Counted from the first letter of the stretch, positions 47,031 through 55,768 are shown. The stretch is 64,000 bases of DNA from Pseudoxanthomonas sp. z9 (GCF_006542425.1 NZ_VFID01000007.1:124001-188000); one strand, 5' to 3'. Notes: generated from the sequence alone by a model not told the origin. Translations and numbers: made by a program.

Positions 47031-47654
47031 ATGAACAAGCCCCTCGTATCCGCCGTTCTCGCCGTCGCCCTCGCCGGCGCCGCGCTGCCCGCCTTCGCGC
47101 AGTCCAAGGGCGACTGGACGCTCGGTTTCGGCGTCCACCAGGTCAACCCGAAATCCGACAACGGCAAGCTGGCCAATGGCGCGCTGGCGCTGGACATCGA
47201 CAGCGACGTCAAGCCGACCGTGACCTTCGAATACTTCCTGCGCGACAACCTGGGCCTGGAAGTGCTGGCCGCGCTGCCGTTCAAGCACGACATCGAGATC
47301 AAGGGCCTGGGCCGGGTGGGCAGCACCAAGCACCTGCCGCCGACCTTCACCCTGCAGTACCACTTCAATGGCCAGGGCAAGGTGTCGCCGTTCCTGGGCG
47401 CCGGCGTCAACTACACCACCTTCTTCAGTGAAGATACCCGTGGCGCGCTTGCCGGCAGCAAGTTGAAACTGAAGGATTCCTGGGGCCTGGCCGCGCATGC
47501 CGGCCTGGATTTCAAGGTCAGTGAACGCGGTGCGGTGCGCGTGGACGTGCGCTGGATGGACATCGACAGCGACGTCAAGGTCGGTGGCGTGAAGCTGGGC
47601 CAGGCCAAGATCGATCCGCTGGTCTATGGCGCGGCATATGTGCTGAAGTTCTAA
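47031..47654 (+). CDS. ompW: OmpW-family outer-membrane protein
   Basis: A 207-residue eight-stranded beta-barrel porin of the OmpW family. The signal peptide (KPLVSAVLAVALAGAALPAFAQ) is followed by GDWTLGFGVHQVNPKSDNG, TVTFEYFLRDNLGLEVLAALPFKHDI, KHLPPTFTLQYHFNGQGKVSPFLGAGVNYTTFF and the closing AKIDPLVYGAAYVLKF with a terminal Phe. The family lets small hydrophobic compounds into the periplasm and is linked to stress and oxygen response. GAGAAGAAG lies before the ATG. A perfect FNR-type box upstream suggests induction at low oxygen. A hairpin terminator begins 14 bases after the stop. Confidence 0.93.
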   Translation: MNKPLVSAVLAVALAGAALPAFAQSKGDWTLGFGVHQVNPKSDNGKLANGALALDIDSDVKPTVTFEYFLRDNLGLEVLAALPFKHDIEIKGLGRVGSTKHLPPTFTLQYHFNGQGKVSPFLGAGVNYTTFFSEDTRGALAGSKLKLKDSWGLAAHAGLDFKVSERGAVRVDVRWMDIDSDVKVGGVKLGQAKIDPLVYGAAYVLKF

Positions 47655-47667
47655 GGTCGTAACCTCC

Positions 47668-47709
47668 GGGGCGGGTCATGTCGGTTAAAGTGCCGGCATG
47701 ACCCGCCCC
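47668..47709 (+). terminator. Strong hairpin ending ompW and enclosing the nuclease start codon
   Basis: Stem GGGGCGGGTCATG (47668-47680) pairs perfectly with CATGACCCGCCCC (47697-47709) around a 16-base loop and is followed by TTTCTG. The ATG of the next gene (47698-47700) is inside the right arm, so the structure could also hide that start codon from ribosomes. Confidence 0.7.
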
Positions 47710-48510
47710 TTTCTGTTCGCACTCCTCGCTTTCGTCCTGGCCCTGCCGCTGTCGCCTCCCGCGCATGCGTGGGGGCCGCTGGGACATCGGCTGGTCGCGC
47801 GACTGGCCGATGCCGATCTGGATCCGCAGGCACGTGCCGAGATCACCCGCCTGCTGCAGGGCGAAACCGATCCCACCCTCGCCGGCATCGCCAACTGGGC
47901 CGACAACCTGCGCGAGAACGATCCGGGCCTGGGCAGGACCAGCGCGCGTTGGCACTACGTCAACATCGGCGAACATGATTGCAGCTACCAGCCGGCGCGC
48001 GATTGCCCCGATGGCAAGTGCGTGATCGAGGCGATCCGTGCGCAGAGCGCCATCCTCGCCGATGCGACCCGATCCGATGCCGAGCGCCTGCAGGCGCTGA
48101 AGTTCGTCGTCCATCTGGTCGGCGACGCCCACCAGCCGCTGCACGCCGGCTATGCGCGCGACAAGGGCGGCAACGATTTCCAGACCAGCTACCAGGGCAA
48201 GGGCAGCAACCTGCACCGGGTGTGGGACAGCGGCCTGCTCAACAGCCGCGGACTCGACGAGGACGCCTACCTGCGCGTGCTGCGCGCCCTGCCGGCGCCG
48301 ACGCCGGACCGCGCCGACACGCTGCCACCCGCTTCGGCCGACTGGGCCAGGCAATCCTGCGCGATCGTGGTCGCTCCCGGTTTCTATCCCGCCCGCGCCA
48401 CCCTGGACGCCGCCTACTACGAGGCACAGCGTCCGGTCGCCGAACGGCAACTGCGCCTGGGTGGCGCGCGGCTGGCGGCGCTGCTGAACGCGACGCTTGC
48501 GGCACACTGA
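47698..48510 (+). CDS. Secreted S1/P1-type nuclease
   Basis: A 270-residue zinc-dependent nuclease of the S1/P1 family, exported by MTRPFLFALLAFVLALPLSPPAHA. After cleavage the mature protein begins with Trp25 (WGPLGHRLVARLA), whose N-terminal amine and backbone bind zinc in this family. Further ligands are in IANWADNLR, WHYVNIGEHDC and LVGDAHQPLHAGYARDKGGNDF. It would degrade single-stranded DNA or RNA outside the cytoplasm, perhaps for phosphate or nucleoside scavenging. Its start codon lies inside the hairpin that terminates ompW, and no good ribosome site precedes it. Confidence 0.92.
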   Translation: MTRPFLFALLAFVLALPLSPPAHAWGPLGHRLVARLADADLDPQARAEITRLLQGETDPTLAGIANWADNLRENDPGLGRTSARWHYVNIGEHDCSYQPARDCPDGKCVIEAIRAQSAILADATRSDAERLQALKFVVHLVGDAHQPLHAGYARDKGGNDFQTSYQGKGSNLHRVWDSGLLNSRGLDEDAYLRVLRALPAPTPDRADTLPPASADWARQSCAIVVAPGFYPARATLDAAYYEAQRPVAERQLRLGGARLAALLNATLAAH

Positions 48511-48533
48511 TTCCCCGGCCAGGACGCATTCCG

Positions 48534-49031
48534 ATGAATGTCCGACGCATTGTTTCGCTGGCACTCCTGCTGTTCACGTCCACCGTCCCCGCCTGGGCGG
48601 AAGATCATCCGCATGCCTCCGCATCCGCCACGCCCGCAGCGGCGAGCCAGTCCATTCCGCTGGATGCGGCCGCACGCAGCGGATTGCCGCGCGAGACGGC
48701 GGAGTTCAGCGCGCACGGCCAGCGTCACGCGTGCGAAGGCGTCGCCCTGGTCGCCATCCTGCGGCAGGCCGGCGCGATGTCGACCGAACCCCTTCGAGGC
48801 ATCGACCTCGCGCGCCGGGTGGAAGCGGTGGCGCGCGACGGCTACCGGGTGACCTTCTCGCTGGCCGAGCTGGATCCCAGTCTGGGCAACCGCCGCGTGC
48901 TGCTGGCCGATCGTTGCGACGGCCAGGCCCTGTCGGCGACGGACGGGCCGCTGCGCCTGGTCGTCCCCGAGGATGCGCGTCCGGCCCGCAGCCTTCGCCA
49001 GTTGGACACCCTGACCGTCCTGTCCCCCTGA
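48534..49031 (+). CDS. Exported molybdopterin-oxidoreductase-like domain protein
   Basis: A 165-residue exported protein: signal peptide [22 protein letters not shown], then a domain resembling part of the sulfite-oxidase-type molybdopterin-binding fold ([65 protein letters not shown]). It is far shorter than a full oxidoreductase and lacks the conserved cofactor Cys context, so catalysis is doubtful. Its position 19 bases before modA links it to molybdate handling. It starts after AGGACG. Confidence 0.7.
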   Translation: MNVRRIVSLALLLFTSTVPAWAEDHPHASASATPAAASQSIPLDAAARSGLPRETAEFSAHGQRHACEGVALVAILRQAGAMSTEPLRGIDLARRVEAVARDGYRVTFSLAELDPSLGNRRVLLADRCDGQALSATDGPLRLVVPEDARPARSLRQLDTLTVLSP

Positions 49032-49050
49032 ATCCATCCGGAGCCATCCC

Positions 49051-49842
49051 ATGCGCTTCCCCGTTCCCGTTCGCCGAAATCTGATGCGTCTGTGCCTGCT
49101 GGCGTTGCTGCCGTGGTTCGCGGCCACCGCCATCGCCCAGGAACAGGCACCGTTGACCGTGTTCGCCGCGGCCAGCCTGAAGGAATCCATGGACGAGGCC
49201 GCCGCCGCCTACCAGCGACACACCGGCATTCCGGTACGCGTGTCGTATGCGGCCAGTTCCGCGCTGGCGCGCCAGATCGAACAGGGCGCGCCCGCCGACC
49301 TGTTCTTCTCCGCCGATCTGGAATGGATGGACTACCTGCAGCAGCGGGGCAAGGTCGACGCCGCGCAGCGGCGCAACCTGCTCGGCAATCAATTGGTCCT
49401 GATCGCGCCGAAGGCGAGCACGCTCCAGGTGGACCTGGGCAAGGCGGGCACGCTCGCCGCCGCGCTCGGCCAAGGGCGGCTGGCGATCGGCCAGACCAGC
49501 AGCGTTCCCGCCGGCAAGTACGCCCGCGCGTCGCTTGAAAAGCTCGGCCACTGGAACGGCGTGCAGACGAAGCTGGCGGAGTCCGAAAGCGTGCGCGCCG
49601 CCTTGATGCTGGTGGCGCGCGGGGAGGCCCCGTTGGGCATCGTCTACCTGTCCGATGCGCGCGCCGAACCGGCGGTGCGCATCGCGGCCACGTTCCCGGA
49701 CAACAGCCATCCGCCCATCGTCTACCCGGTCGCGGCGCTGCGTGGCACACGCAACGCCCAGGCGCAGGCGCTGGTGACCTGGCTGGCCTCGCCGCAAGCC
49801 GCGCTGATTTTCCAGCGCCGCGGTTTCATCGTGCTGAAGTAG
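49051..49842 (+). CDS. modA: Molybdate ABC transporter substrate-binding protein ModA
   Basis: A 263-residue periplasmic protein that captures molybdate or tungstate. The signal peptide ([20 protein letters not shown]) precedes the type II binding fold: [67 protein letters not shown] and [15 protein letters not shown] are all ModA hallmarks, and the Ser residues of AAASL and AASSAL contact the oxyanion. CCGGAG precedes ATG 49051; ATG 49084 is an alternative. It is followed by modB after nine bases. Confidence 0.94.
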   Translation: MRFPVPVRRNLMRLCLLALLPWFAATAIAQEQAPLTVFAAASLKESMDEAAAAYQRHTGIPVRVSYAASSALARQIEQGAPADLFFSADLEWMDYLQQRGKVDAAQRRNLLGNQLVLIAPKASTLQVDLGKAGTLAAALGQGRLAIGQTSSVPAGKYARASLEKLGHWNGVQTKLAESESVRAALMLVARGEAPLGIVYLSDARAEPAVRIAATFPDNSHPPIVYPVAALRGTRNAQAQALVTWLASPQAALIFQRRGFIVLK

Positions 49843-49851
49843 GCCGGCCGG

Positions 49852-50544
49852 TTGGACTGGTTCACGCCCGAGGAAATCACCGCCATCCGGCTGAGCCTGA
49901 AGGTGGCGATCACCGCCGCCCTGGCCAGCCTGCCTTTCGGCGTACTGGTGGGCTGGCTGCTGGCACGGCGCCGTTTTCCCGGCAAGGCGCTGCTCGACGC
50001 GGTGGTGCACCTGCCGCTGGTACTGCCGCCGGTGGTGATGGGTTACGCCCTGCTGATGACCCTGGGAACGCAGGGTACGGTGGGCGCCTTCCTGCAACAG
50101 CACTTCGGTATCGTGTTCGCGTTCCGCTGGACCGGCGCGGCGCTGGCCTGCGCGGTGATGGGATTTCCGCTGATGGTGCGCGCCATCCGGCTCTCGCTGG
50201 AGAACACCGACCGCAGGCTGGAACAGGCCGCGGCCACGCTCGGCGCCGGTCCCTGGCGGGTGTTCTTCACCGTCACCCTGCCGTTGGCCTGGCCCGGCCT
50301 GGTCGCCGGCACCGTGCTGGCGTTCGCCAAGGCGTTGGGCGAATTCGGCGCCACCATCACCTTCGTGTCCAACATCCCCGGCGAGACCCAGACACTGTCG
50401 TCGGCGATTTACGGGCTGATGCAGGTGCCCGGGGGCGAAGCCGGCATCTGGCGACTGGCGGCGGTCGCGGTGGCGATCTCGCTGATCGCGCTGCTGTTGT
50501 CGGAATGGCTCACGCGGCGCCACCGCGGCCGGGAGGAAATCTGA
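49852..50544 (+). CDS. modB: Molybdate ABC transporter permease ModB
   Basis: A 230-residue inner-membrane permease with about five spans, starting at TTG 49852 (LDWFTPEEITAIRLSLKVA). The cytoplasmic EAA loop is GAGPWRVFFTVTLPLAWPGLVAGTVLAFAKALGEFGATI, which docks to ModC. It shares one base with the modC start (TGATG), so translation is coupled. TTG is forced: no ATG or GTG lies in frame before homology begins. Confidence 0.94.
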   Translation: MDWFTPEEITAIRLSLKVAITAALASLPFGVLVGWLLARRRFPGKALLDAVVHLPLVLPPVVMGYALLMTLGTQGTVGAFLQQHFGIVFAFRWTGAALACAVMGFPLMVRAIRLSLENTDRRLEQAAATLGAGPWRVFFTVTLPLAWPGLVAGTVLAFAKALGEFGATITFVSNIPGETQTLSSAIYGLMQVPGGEAGIWRLAAVAVAISLIALLLSEWLTRRHRGREEI

Positions 50545-51173
50545 TGCTGCGGCTGGACGTGGAACTCCGGCGCGGTGCGTTCCATCGGCGCGTACGCATC
50601 CAATCGGATGCGCGCGTGCTCGCGCTCTCCGGTCCATCCGGCGTGGGCAAGACCACCGTGCTCAACGCCATCGCCGGACTGATCTCGCCGGTGGCCGGAC
50701 ACATCGAAGTCGATGGCCGGGTGCTGTTCGACAGCGCGCGCCGCGTCGACATCGCCACCCACCGGCGCCGCATCGGCTACGTGTTCCAGGACGCGCGTCT
50801 GTTTCCGCACCTGGACGTGCGCGGCAACCTGCGCTACGGACGCCATGGCCGCGACACACCGGTGCGCTTCGGTTTCGACGCGGTGGTCGAACTGCTCGGC
50901 ATCGGCGCGCTGCTGGGCCGGCGCACGCGCAACCTCTCCGGTGGCGAGGCCCAGCGCGTGGCGATCGGCCGCGCGCTGCTCTCGCAACCGGCGATCCTGC
51001 TGTTCGACGAACCGTTGTCCGCACTGGACCAGGCCCGTCGCGAAGAGTTGATCCCCTACCTGCAGCGGGTACGCGACGAAATCCGCCTGCCGATCGTCTA
51101 CGTCAGCCATCATGCCGAGGAAGTGCGCCGCCTGGCCGATGCCGTGCATGCGATGGCGCCGGGCAGCGACTAG
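50544..51173 (+). CDS. modC: Molybdate ABC transporter ATPase ModC, short form
   Basis: A 209-residue ATPase that powers molybdate import: Walker A SGPSGVGKTTVLNA, Q-loop YVFQDARLFPHLDV, signature LSGGEAQRVAIGRALL, Walker B ILLFDEPLSALD and the switch His in VYVSHHAEEV. Typical ModC has about 350 residues with a C-terminal MOP/TOBE domain that senses molybdate. Here the protein stops at the end of the ATPase core, so that feedback domain is missing. The stop overlaps the convergent lipoprotein gene by four bases. Confidence 0.93.
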   Translation: MLRLDVELRRGAFHRRVRIQSDARVLALSGPSGVGKTTVLNAIAGLISPVAGHIEVDGRVLFDSARRVDIATHRRRIGYVFQDARLFPHLDVRGNLRYGRHGRDTPVRFGFDAVVELLGIGALLGRRTRNLSGGEAQRVAIGRALLSQPAILLFDEPLSALDQARREELIPYLQRVRDEIRLPIVYVSHHAEEVRRLADAVHAMAPGSD

Positions 51174-51724
51174 CGCTTGGCCGACGCCACCTCGCCCTTG
51201 CCGTTGCGGAGACTGAAGGTGAAGGCATAGGCCAGCGATACCGGCACGATCCGCTTCTGCACGGTCGCACCCGCGCAGCCGACGCCATTCCAGTCGCGAT
51301 CGCGGGTGGCGGCATCAGGATAGTCACAGAACATCGCCGGTTCGAACCGCCACTGGTTCACCGCGACCAGCATGGCATCGCGCAGGGACGCGAACTGTTC
51401 CGCGGGCGCGCAACCCACCTGGTCCAATGCGGCAACCTTGGCAGGCCTGCCAAGTTCATCGACGACGAACGACACGCACAAAGTGGTGGGCGCCAGTTCG
51501 CGCGCGGGATAGTCGCCGGGAAACACCGGCGAGACGTTGTCCTGCGGGACCGGATAGGCGAACGCCTGATGCGCCGCCATTTCATAGCGCGCGCTGCCTT
51601 CCAGCATGATCAGGCGGCGCTCGACGCTGTCGATGCGGGTGCTGGAGGAACTCGCGCAACCGGCCAGGCCGGCGATCACCACCACCATCCAGCATGGCGC
51701 GAGTGCATGCACGGTACGCCTCAT
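51170..51724 (-). CDS. Lipoprotein with a TonB-C-like domain
   Basis: A 184-residue lipoprotein: signal MRRTVHALAPCWMVVVIAGLAGC with lipobox LAGC. The mature part has a TonB C-terminal-like pattern (LCVSFVVDELGRPAKVAALDQVG ... LRDAMLVAVNQWRFEPAMF) similar to the end of the M56 protein before it. Its ATG overlaps the stop of that gene (ATGA), so it is the third member of a blaI-M56-lipoprotein unit. The end overlaps modC tail to tail. The function is unknown. Confidence 0.74.
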   Translation of the reverse strand: MRRTVHALAPCWMVVVIAGLAGCASSSSTRIDSVERRLIMLEGSARYEMAAHQAFAYPVPQDNVSPVFPGDYPARELAPTTLCVSFVVDELGRPAKVAALDQVGCAPAEQFASLRDAMLVAVNQWRFEPAMFCDYPDAATRDRDWNGVGCAGATVQKRIVPVSLAYAFTFSLRNGKGEVASAKR

Positions 51725-53325
51725 CGCTGCACCATCCACGGTCCATTCCGCGAGGGTTCGACCGGATCGCGTATGGCCTGTTGGGCTAGATCAGCCGGTT
51801 CGTCCAGCGAGAACTCCACCGGCACCCGCACCATGGACACCACGGCGCGGCCCGCTTCGATGGCCGGTTCGAAACGCCATCCACGCGCGGCGGCCATCGC
51901 GGCCTGATCCAGATCGTCGAAACCGGAGCTGCGCTCGAGGCCGACCTGGCGTACCCGTCCATCCGTCCCGATGACCAGTTTCATCACCACCGTACCTTCA
52001 TGCCTGCTGGCGGGATATCGCGGCGGTGCCAGCGTGGAATGATCAACGGAGCGGTTCGTCCGGCTGATTGAACCGCTGCCGGTGACCAGCGGCGACGCGG
52101 CGCCCTGCTCGAGGGTGACCACCAGTTCGATCGAGAGGGAAGGCTTTCCGTTCTCATCGGCGAGGCGAAGGCTCGCCGACTTGCCGAGTTCGATCACCAT
52201 CTCGGGGTTTCCCGCCGACTTGCCGGCGACGTCGATATCGGCGATCACGCGGGCATGCCCGGCCGCCATCGTTTCGATCCGGAACCTGCCCTTCCAGGTT
52301 TCTCCGGCCTCCGTCTGGCCCGACACCGCGAATGCCTTTCCGGGCTTCTCGCGGATCTCGAACGCACGGGTCGCACCGCCCAGGCTCACCTGCATGGCGA
52401 TGTGGTACAGACCCTCCTGCGTCGCCGCCGCCGGCGGCGCCGGTTGCGTAGCCCAGGCGCCGTAGCCGACCGCGACCGCCATCGCGGCCACCAGCAGCGT
52501 GGCCAGCGCGCGACGACGGCGGGAGGGAAGCTGATTTCCGAGCTGAGCGATCCGCTCCCTGAGCGGATGCGGTGCGGGCCAATGGCAGGCGAGCGGCACC
52601 GGGCCGATATCCAGCTGCCCCTTCAGCATCGCCTCGCCGTAACTGCGCCGGGCGCCGGGATACCGTCGGATGACGTCCTCGTCGCAGGCCAGTTCCTGAT
52701 CGATGCGGAAGCGGCGCGCGGCCAGATGGATCAGCGGGTTGAACCAGTAGACGCAACGCACCACCGACACGAGCGCATTGGCCACCAGATCACCGCGGCT
52801 GATGTGGAGGCGCTCGTGGCAGGCGATGAGAACCCGCTCCCGCTCCAGGTAGCGGGACTCGAAATCGGCCGGCACCACGATGCGGGGACGGAACAGTCCG
52901 ATGGCCGCCGGCAGTCCGCGCGTACTCGTCGCGCTCCACAGCCCATCCCCGCACCGGCGCAGCTCGCCCAGGCCGCGCACGAAGCGGTGCTGTCGCACCC
53001 ACAACGCGCCCGCCATCGCGACGACGCCACCCAGCCAGGCGACCAGCAGGCATGTTTCCCACATCGAGGACAGGGAGGGCGCCGCGGCCGCGGTGGCCGC
53101 CCGCATCGGCATCAGCACCGTGCCCACCGCGTCCCATTCCTCCGCTACTTCGCGCGCGGGCAGCAGCACCGCGAGCGCGGCGACCGGTACGCACAGCCAG
53201 GACGCGTAGGCGGCGCCCGCTCCCAACCAGCGCCGGAGTGGCGCACGCAGCAGATACAGGAGCAGGATGACCAGGGACGTAGCGAGCGTGGTCGCCAGCA
53301 GCAGGCGCAGGAGATCACCGCTCAT
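51721..53325 (-). CDS. BlaR1-type M56 membrane metallopeptidase with C-terminal TonB domain
   Basis: A 534-residue sensor/protease. Membrane spans at about 8-25 and 39-58 and near 95-112 are followed by the M56 catalytic domain with CHERLHISRGDL (HExxH, His170-His174), WFNPLIHLAARRF and DQELACDEDVIRR (third zinc ligand). A further span (LATLLVAAMAVAVGYGAWA) leads to a periplasmic region and a TonB_C domain (VVMKLVIGTDGRVRQVGLERSSGF ... ARGWRFEPAI). It has no penicillin-binding domain, unlike BlaR1, so it senses something else. It overlaps blaI by 11 bases and probably cleaves that repressor when activated. Confidence 0.88.
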   Translation of the reverse strand: MSGDLLRLLLATTLATSLVILLLYLLRAPLRRWLGAGAAYASWLCVPVAALAVLLPAREVAEEWDAVGTVLMPMRAATAAAAPSLSSMWETCLLVAWLGGVVAMAGALWVRQHRFVRGLGELRRCGDGLWSATSTRGLPAAIGLFRPRIVVPADFESRYLERERVLIACHERLHISRGDLVANALVSVVRCVYWFNPLIHLAARRFRIDQELACDEDVIRRYPGARRSYGEAMLKGQLDIGPVPLACHWPAPHPLRERIAQLGNQLPSRRRRALATLLVAAMAVAVGYGAWATQPAPPAAATQEGLYHIAMQVSLGGATRAFEIREKPGKAFAVSGQTEAGETWKGRFRIETMAAGHARVIADIDVAGKSAGNPEMVIELGKSASLRLADENGKPSLSIELVVTLEQGAASPLVTGSGSISRTNRSVDHSTLAPPRYPASRHEGTVVMKLVIGTDGRVRQVGLERSSGFDDLDQAAMAAARGWRFEPAIEAGRAVVSMVRVPVEFSLDEPADLAQQAIRDPVEPSRNGPWMVQR

Positions 53326-53683
53326 CGTCGAGCTCCGCAATCAGCTTCTTCAGTTCGGCGATGTCCGCCGGCGACAGCCGACCCTGTTCGCTGAAATGCG
53401 CCACCAGTGGCGCGACCCGCCCGCCGAACAGGCGTTCGAGCATTCCCACGCTCTGCTGCCCTACCCAATCCTCGCGGGGCAGCACGGGCGTGTAGAGGTA
53501 ACGGCGGCCTTCCTTCCGGGCCTGGATGGCGCCCTTGTTGAGCAGCCGGTTGAGCAGGGTCTTCACCGTCGGCTCGGCCCAGCCTGTCTGCGCAGACAGG
53601 GCCGCCAGCACCTCGTCGGCGCCGAGCGGGTGGTCACGCCAGAGCACCTCCATCACCAGGGCCTCGGCATCGCTGATCGACAT
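53315..53683 (-). CDS. BlaI/MecI/CopY-family repressor
   Basis: A 122-residue winged-helix repressor: SISDAEALVMEVLWRDHPLGADEVLAAL, recognition helix in GWAEPTVKTLLNRLLNKGAIQARKEGRRYLYTPVL and a C-terminal dimer helix bundle. Members are cut by an M56 protease upon signalling, and the next gene encodes exactly that. Two palindromes with TTAC/GTAA half-sites lie immediately upstream and are the likely operators controlling the whole unit. No beta-lactamase gene is nearby. Confidence 0.93.
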   Translation of the reverse strand: MSISDAEALVMEVLWRDHPLGADEVLAALSAQTGWAEPTVKTLLNRLLNKGAIQARKEGRRYLYTPVLPREDWVGQQSVGMLERLFGGRVAPLVAHFSEQGRLSPADIAELKKLIAELDDER

Positions 53684-53687
53684 GACG

Positions 53688-53723
53688 TTTACACCTGTAA
53701 ATTTTAATCGATTACGCGCGTAA
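53688..53723. promoter_or_regulatory. Tandem BlaI-type operators
   Basis: TTTACACCTGTAAA (53688-53701) and TTACGCGCGTAA (53712-53723) are perfect inverted repeats whose centres are 23 bases apart, about two helical turns. They sit 5 to 40 bases before the blaI start in a markedly AT-rich patch. BlaI/MecI sites contain TACA/TGTA half-sites, as the first one does. Confidence 0.75.
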
Positions 53724-53799
53724 ACAGTTCGCCTGTCAAGCCCCCCGGCAGACGCCTCGTTCCTGCCTCCCTCACCGGCTTTCGCCTAAGCTTGCGCGC

Positions 53800-55743
53800 A
53801 TGACCGTTCACCTGGACTCCCTCGACGGCGCCGTCGAATTCATCCTCCAGCACACCCCGCAGACCCTGCGCATGGGCGCGCCGCTGGGCATCGGCAAACC
53901 GCATCGCCTGCTCAATGCGCTATACGCGCGACTGCGGGAGGACGCTTCCCGCCCGTGGTTCCTCTACACCGCGCTGTCGCTGGATCCGCCGCAGGCGCAC
54001 GCGGGCCTGGAAGCGCGCTTTCTCCAGCCCTTCGCCTCGCGCCATTTCGGCGACGATTTCCCGCGCCTGGACTACGTGCAGGCGATGAAGCGCGACGCAT
54101 TGCCTGCGCACATCGAAATCGAGGAGTTCTACATGCAGTCCGGTGCGCTGCTGTCCTCCTCGCAGGCGCAGCGGCGCTACGCGAGCCTCAACTACACCCA
54201 CGTGGCGCGGGCGCTGGGCGATCGCGCGCTCAACGTGATCGTGCAGAAGGTGGCGCGCGAGCCCGGCGGAAACCGGCTGTCGCTCTCGTGCAACAACGAC
54301 CTCACCCAGGACGCGGTGGAGGCGGTGCTGGCACGCGGCCTGCCCCGCCCACTGCTGGTGGCGGAAGTGGATCCGCAACTGCCCTGGCTGGGCGGCACCG
54401 CGGCGGTGGATGAGGACTACTTCGACGCGGTGGTGACCCCGCCCGGCCCCTATCCGATGCTGTTCGGACTGCCGCGCCAGCCGGTCTCCGATGCAGAATA
54501 CGCGATCGGCCTGTACGCCAGCGCGCTGGTGCGCGACGGCGGCACCCTGCAGATCGGCATCGGTGCGCTGGCCGATGCGCTCTGCCACGCGCTGGTGCTG
54601 CGCCATACCGACAACGCCGCGTATCGAGAGGTACTGGCGGCACTGGATCCCCGGCTCGAACAGCACCCCGCGGTGATCGAGAGTGGCGGCCTGGATCCTT
54701 TCGAAGCCGGCCTGTACGGCTGCAGCGAAATGATCAACGAGGGATTCAAGCGGCTGGTGGAAACCGGCGTGATCCGCCGCAAGGTGGTCGACGACGAACT
54801 GCTGATGCAACGCATCGCCGACGGCACCGCGAACCTCGGCGACCAGGCGCGGCTGCAGCGCGACGGCGAGTACCTGCACGGCGCGTTCTACCTGGGATCG
54901 CCAGCCTTCTACGACTGGCTGCGCACGCTCCCCGATGACGAGCGCCGCGCCATCGGCATGCGCCGCATCGGCAGCGTCAACCAGATCTATGGCGGCCACG
55001 AGTCGCTGGAACGCCTGCAACGCCGCGAGGCGCGCTTCTTCAACTCGGCGATGATGATGACCGCGCTCGGAGCGGCGGTGTCGGATGGGCTGGAAGATGG
55101 GCGGGTCGTGTCCGGCGTCGGTGGGCAGTACAACTTCGTGGCGATGGCGCATGCGCTGGAAGACGCACGCTCGGTGCTGATGTTCCGCGCCATCCGCGAC
55201 GCCGGCGGCAAGACCCATTCGAACGTGCGCTGGAACTACGGCCACACCACCATCCCGCGCCATCTGCGCGATCTGTGCATCAACGAGTACGGCATCGCCG
55301 ATCTGCGCGGCCGCAACGACGAGGACTGCGTGATCGCGATGGCCGGCATCACCGACGCGCGCTTCCAGTCCGGCCTGCTGGAGGAAGCACAGCGCAGCCG
55401 CAAGCTTCGTCGCGAATTCGTTCCGCCGGCGGCCTGGACGGAGAACACGCCCGCGCATCTGACCGCGCGCCTGCGCCGCTTCCGCCACGACGGCACCCTG
55501 CCCGACTACCCACTGGGCAGCGATTTCACCGAAGTGGAACAGCGCCTGGTGAAAGCCCTGTCCTGGCTGAAGAGCCACACCACCACGCCACTGGGCAAGG
55601 TGGGCACGGTGTTGCGGGCAATGTCAGCGGGTGTCGCCGATGCCGAGGCGATGGAGCGGATGGGATTGAGGAATCCCGCCGGTTGGGGTGAGCGCGTGGA
55701 GGCGAAGCTGCTGGCATTGGGATTGCGGGAAACCCGGGGTTAG
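53800..55743 (+). CDS. Acetyl-CoA hydrolase/transferase family protein
   Basis: A 647-residue class I CoA-transferase-type enzyme. The N-terminal half starts with RMGAPLGIGKPHRLLNALYAR, the centre has GGTLQIGIGALADAL and GLYGCSEMINEGFKRLVETG, and the C-terminal acetyl-CoA hydrolase domain has FNSAMMMTALGAAVSDGLEDGRVVSGVGGQYNFVAMAHAL and YGIADLRGRNDEDCVIAMA. GVGGQ(Y/F)NF is the family's CoA-binding mark. It exchanges CoA between acyl groups or hydrolyses acetyl-CoA; the substrate cannot be inferred. It is longer than the ~500-residue bacterial form. A repeat element and a terminator follow. Confidence 0.86.
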   Translation: MTVHLDSLDGAVEFILQHTPQTLRMGAPLGIGKPHRLLNALYARLREDASRPWFLYTALSLDPPQAHAGLEARFLQPFASRHFGDDFPRLDYVQAMKRDALPAHIEIEEFYMQSGALLSSSQAQRRYASLNYTHVARALGDRALNVIVQKVAREPGGNRLSLSCNNDLTQDAVEAVLARGLPRPLLVAEVDPQLPWLGGTAAVDEDYFDAVVTPPGPYPMLFGLPRQPVSDAEYAIGLYASALVRDGGTLQIGIGALADALCHALVLRHTDNAAYREVLAALDPRLEQHPAVIESGGLDPFEAGLYGCSEMINEGFKRLVETGVIRRKVVDDELLMQRIADGTANLGDQARLQRDGEYLHGAFYLGSPAFYDWLRTLPDDERRAIGMRRIGSVNQIYGGHESLERLQRREARFFNSAMMMTALGAAVSDGLEDGRVVSGVGGQYNFVAMAHALEDARSVLMFRAIRDAGGKTHSNVRWNYGHTTIPRHLRDLCINEYGIADLRGRNDEDCVIAMAGITDARFQSGLLEEAQRSRKLRREFVPPAAWTENTPAHLTARLRRFRHDGTLPDYPLGSDFTEVEQRLVKALSWLKSHTTTPLGKVGTVLRAMSAGVADAEAMERMGLRNPAGWGERVEAKLLALGLRETRG

Positions 55744-55768
55744 CCCAGGCCGCATCGCCACCACCGAC

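Noticed and set aside
53688-53723. An AT-rich island as a transferred segment
   Set aside because: It is only about 40 bases long and is explained by the operator/promoter of blaI; flanking genes have ordinary base use.
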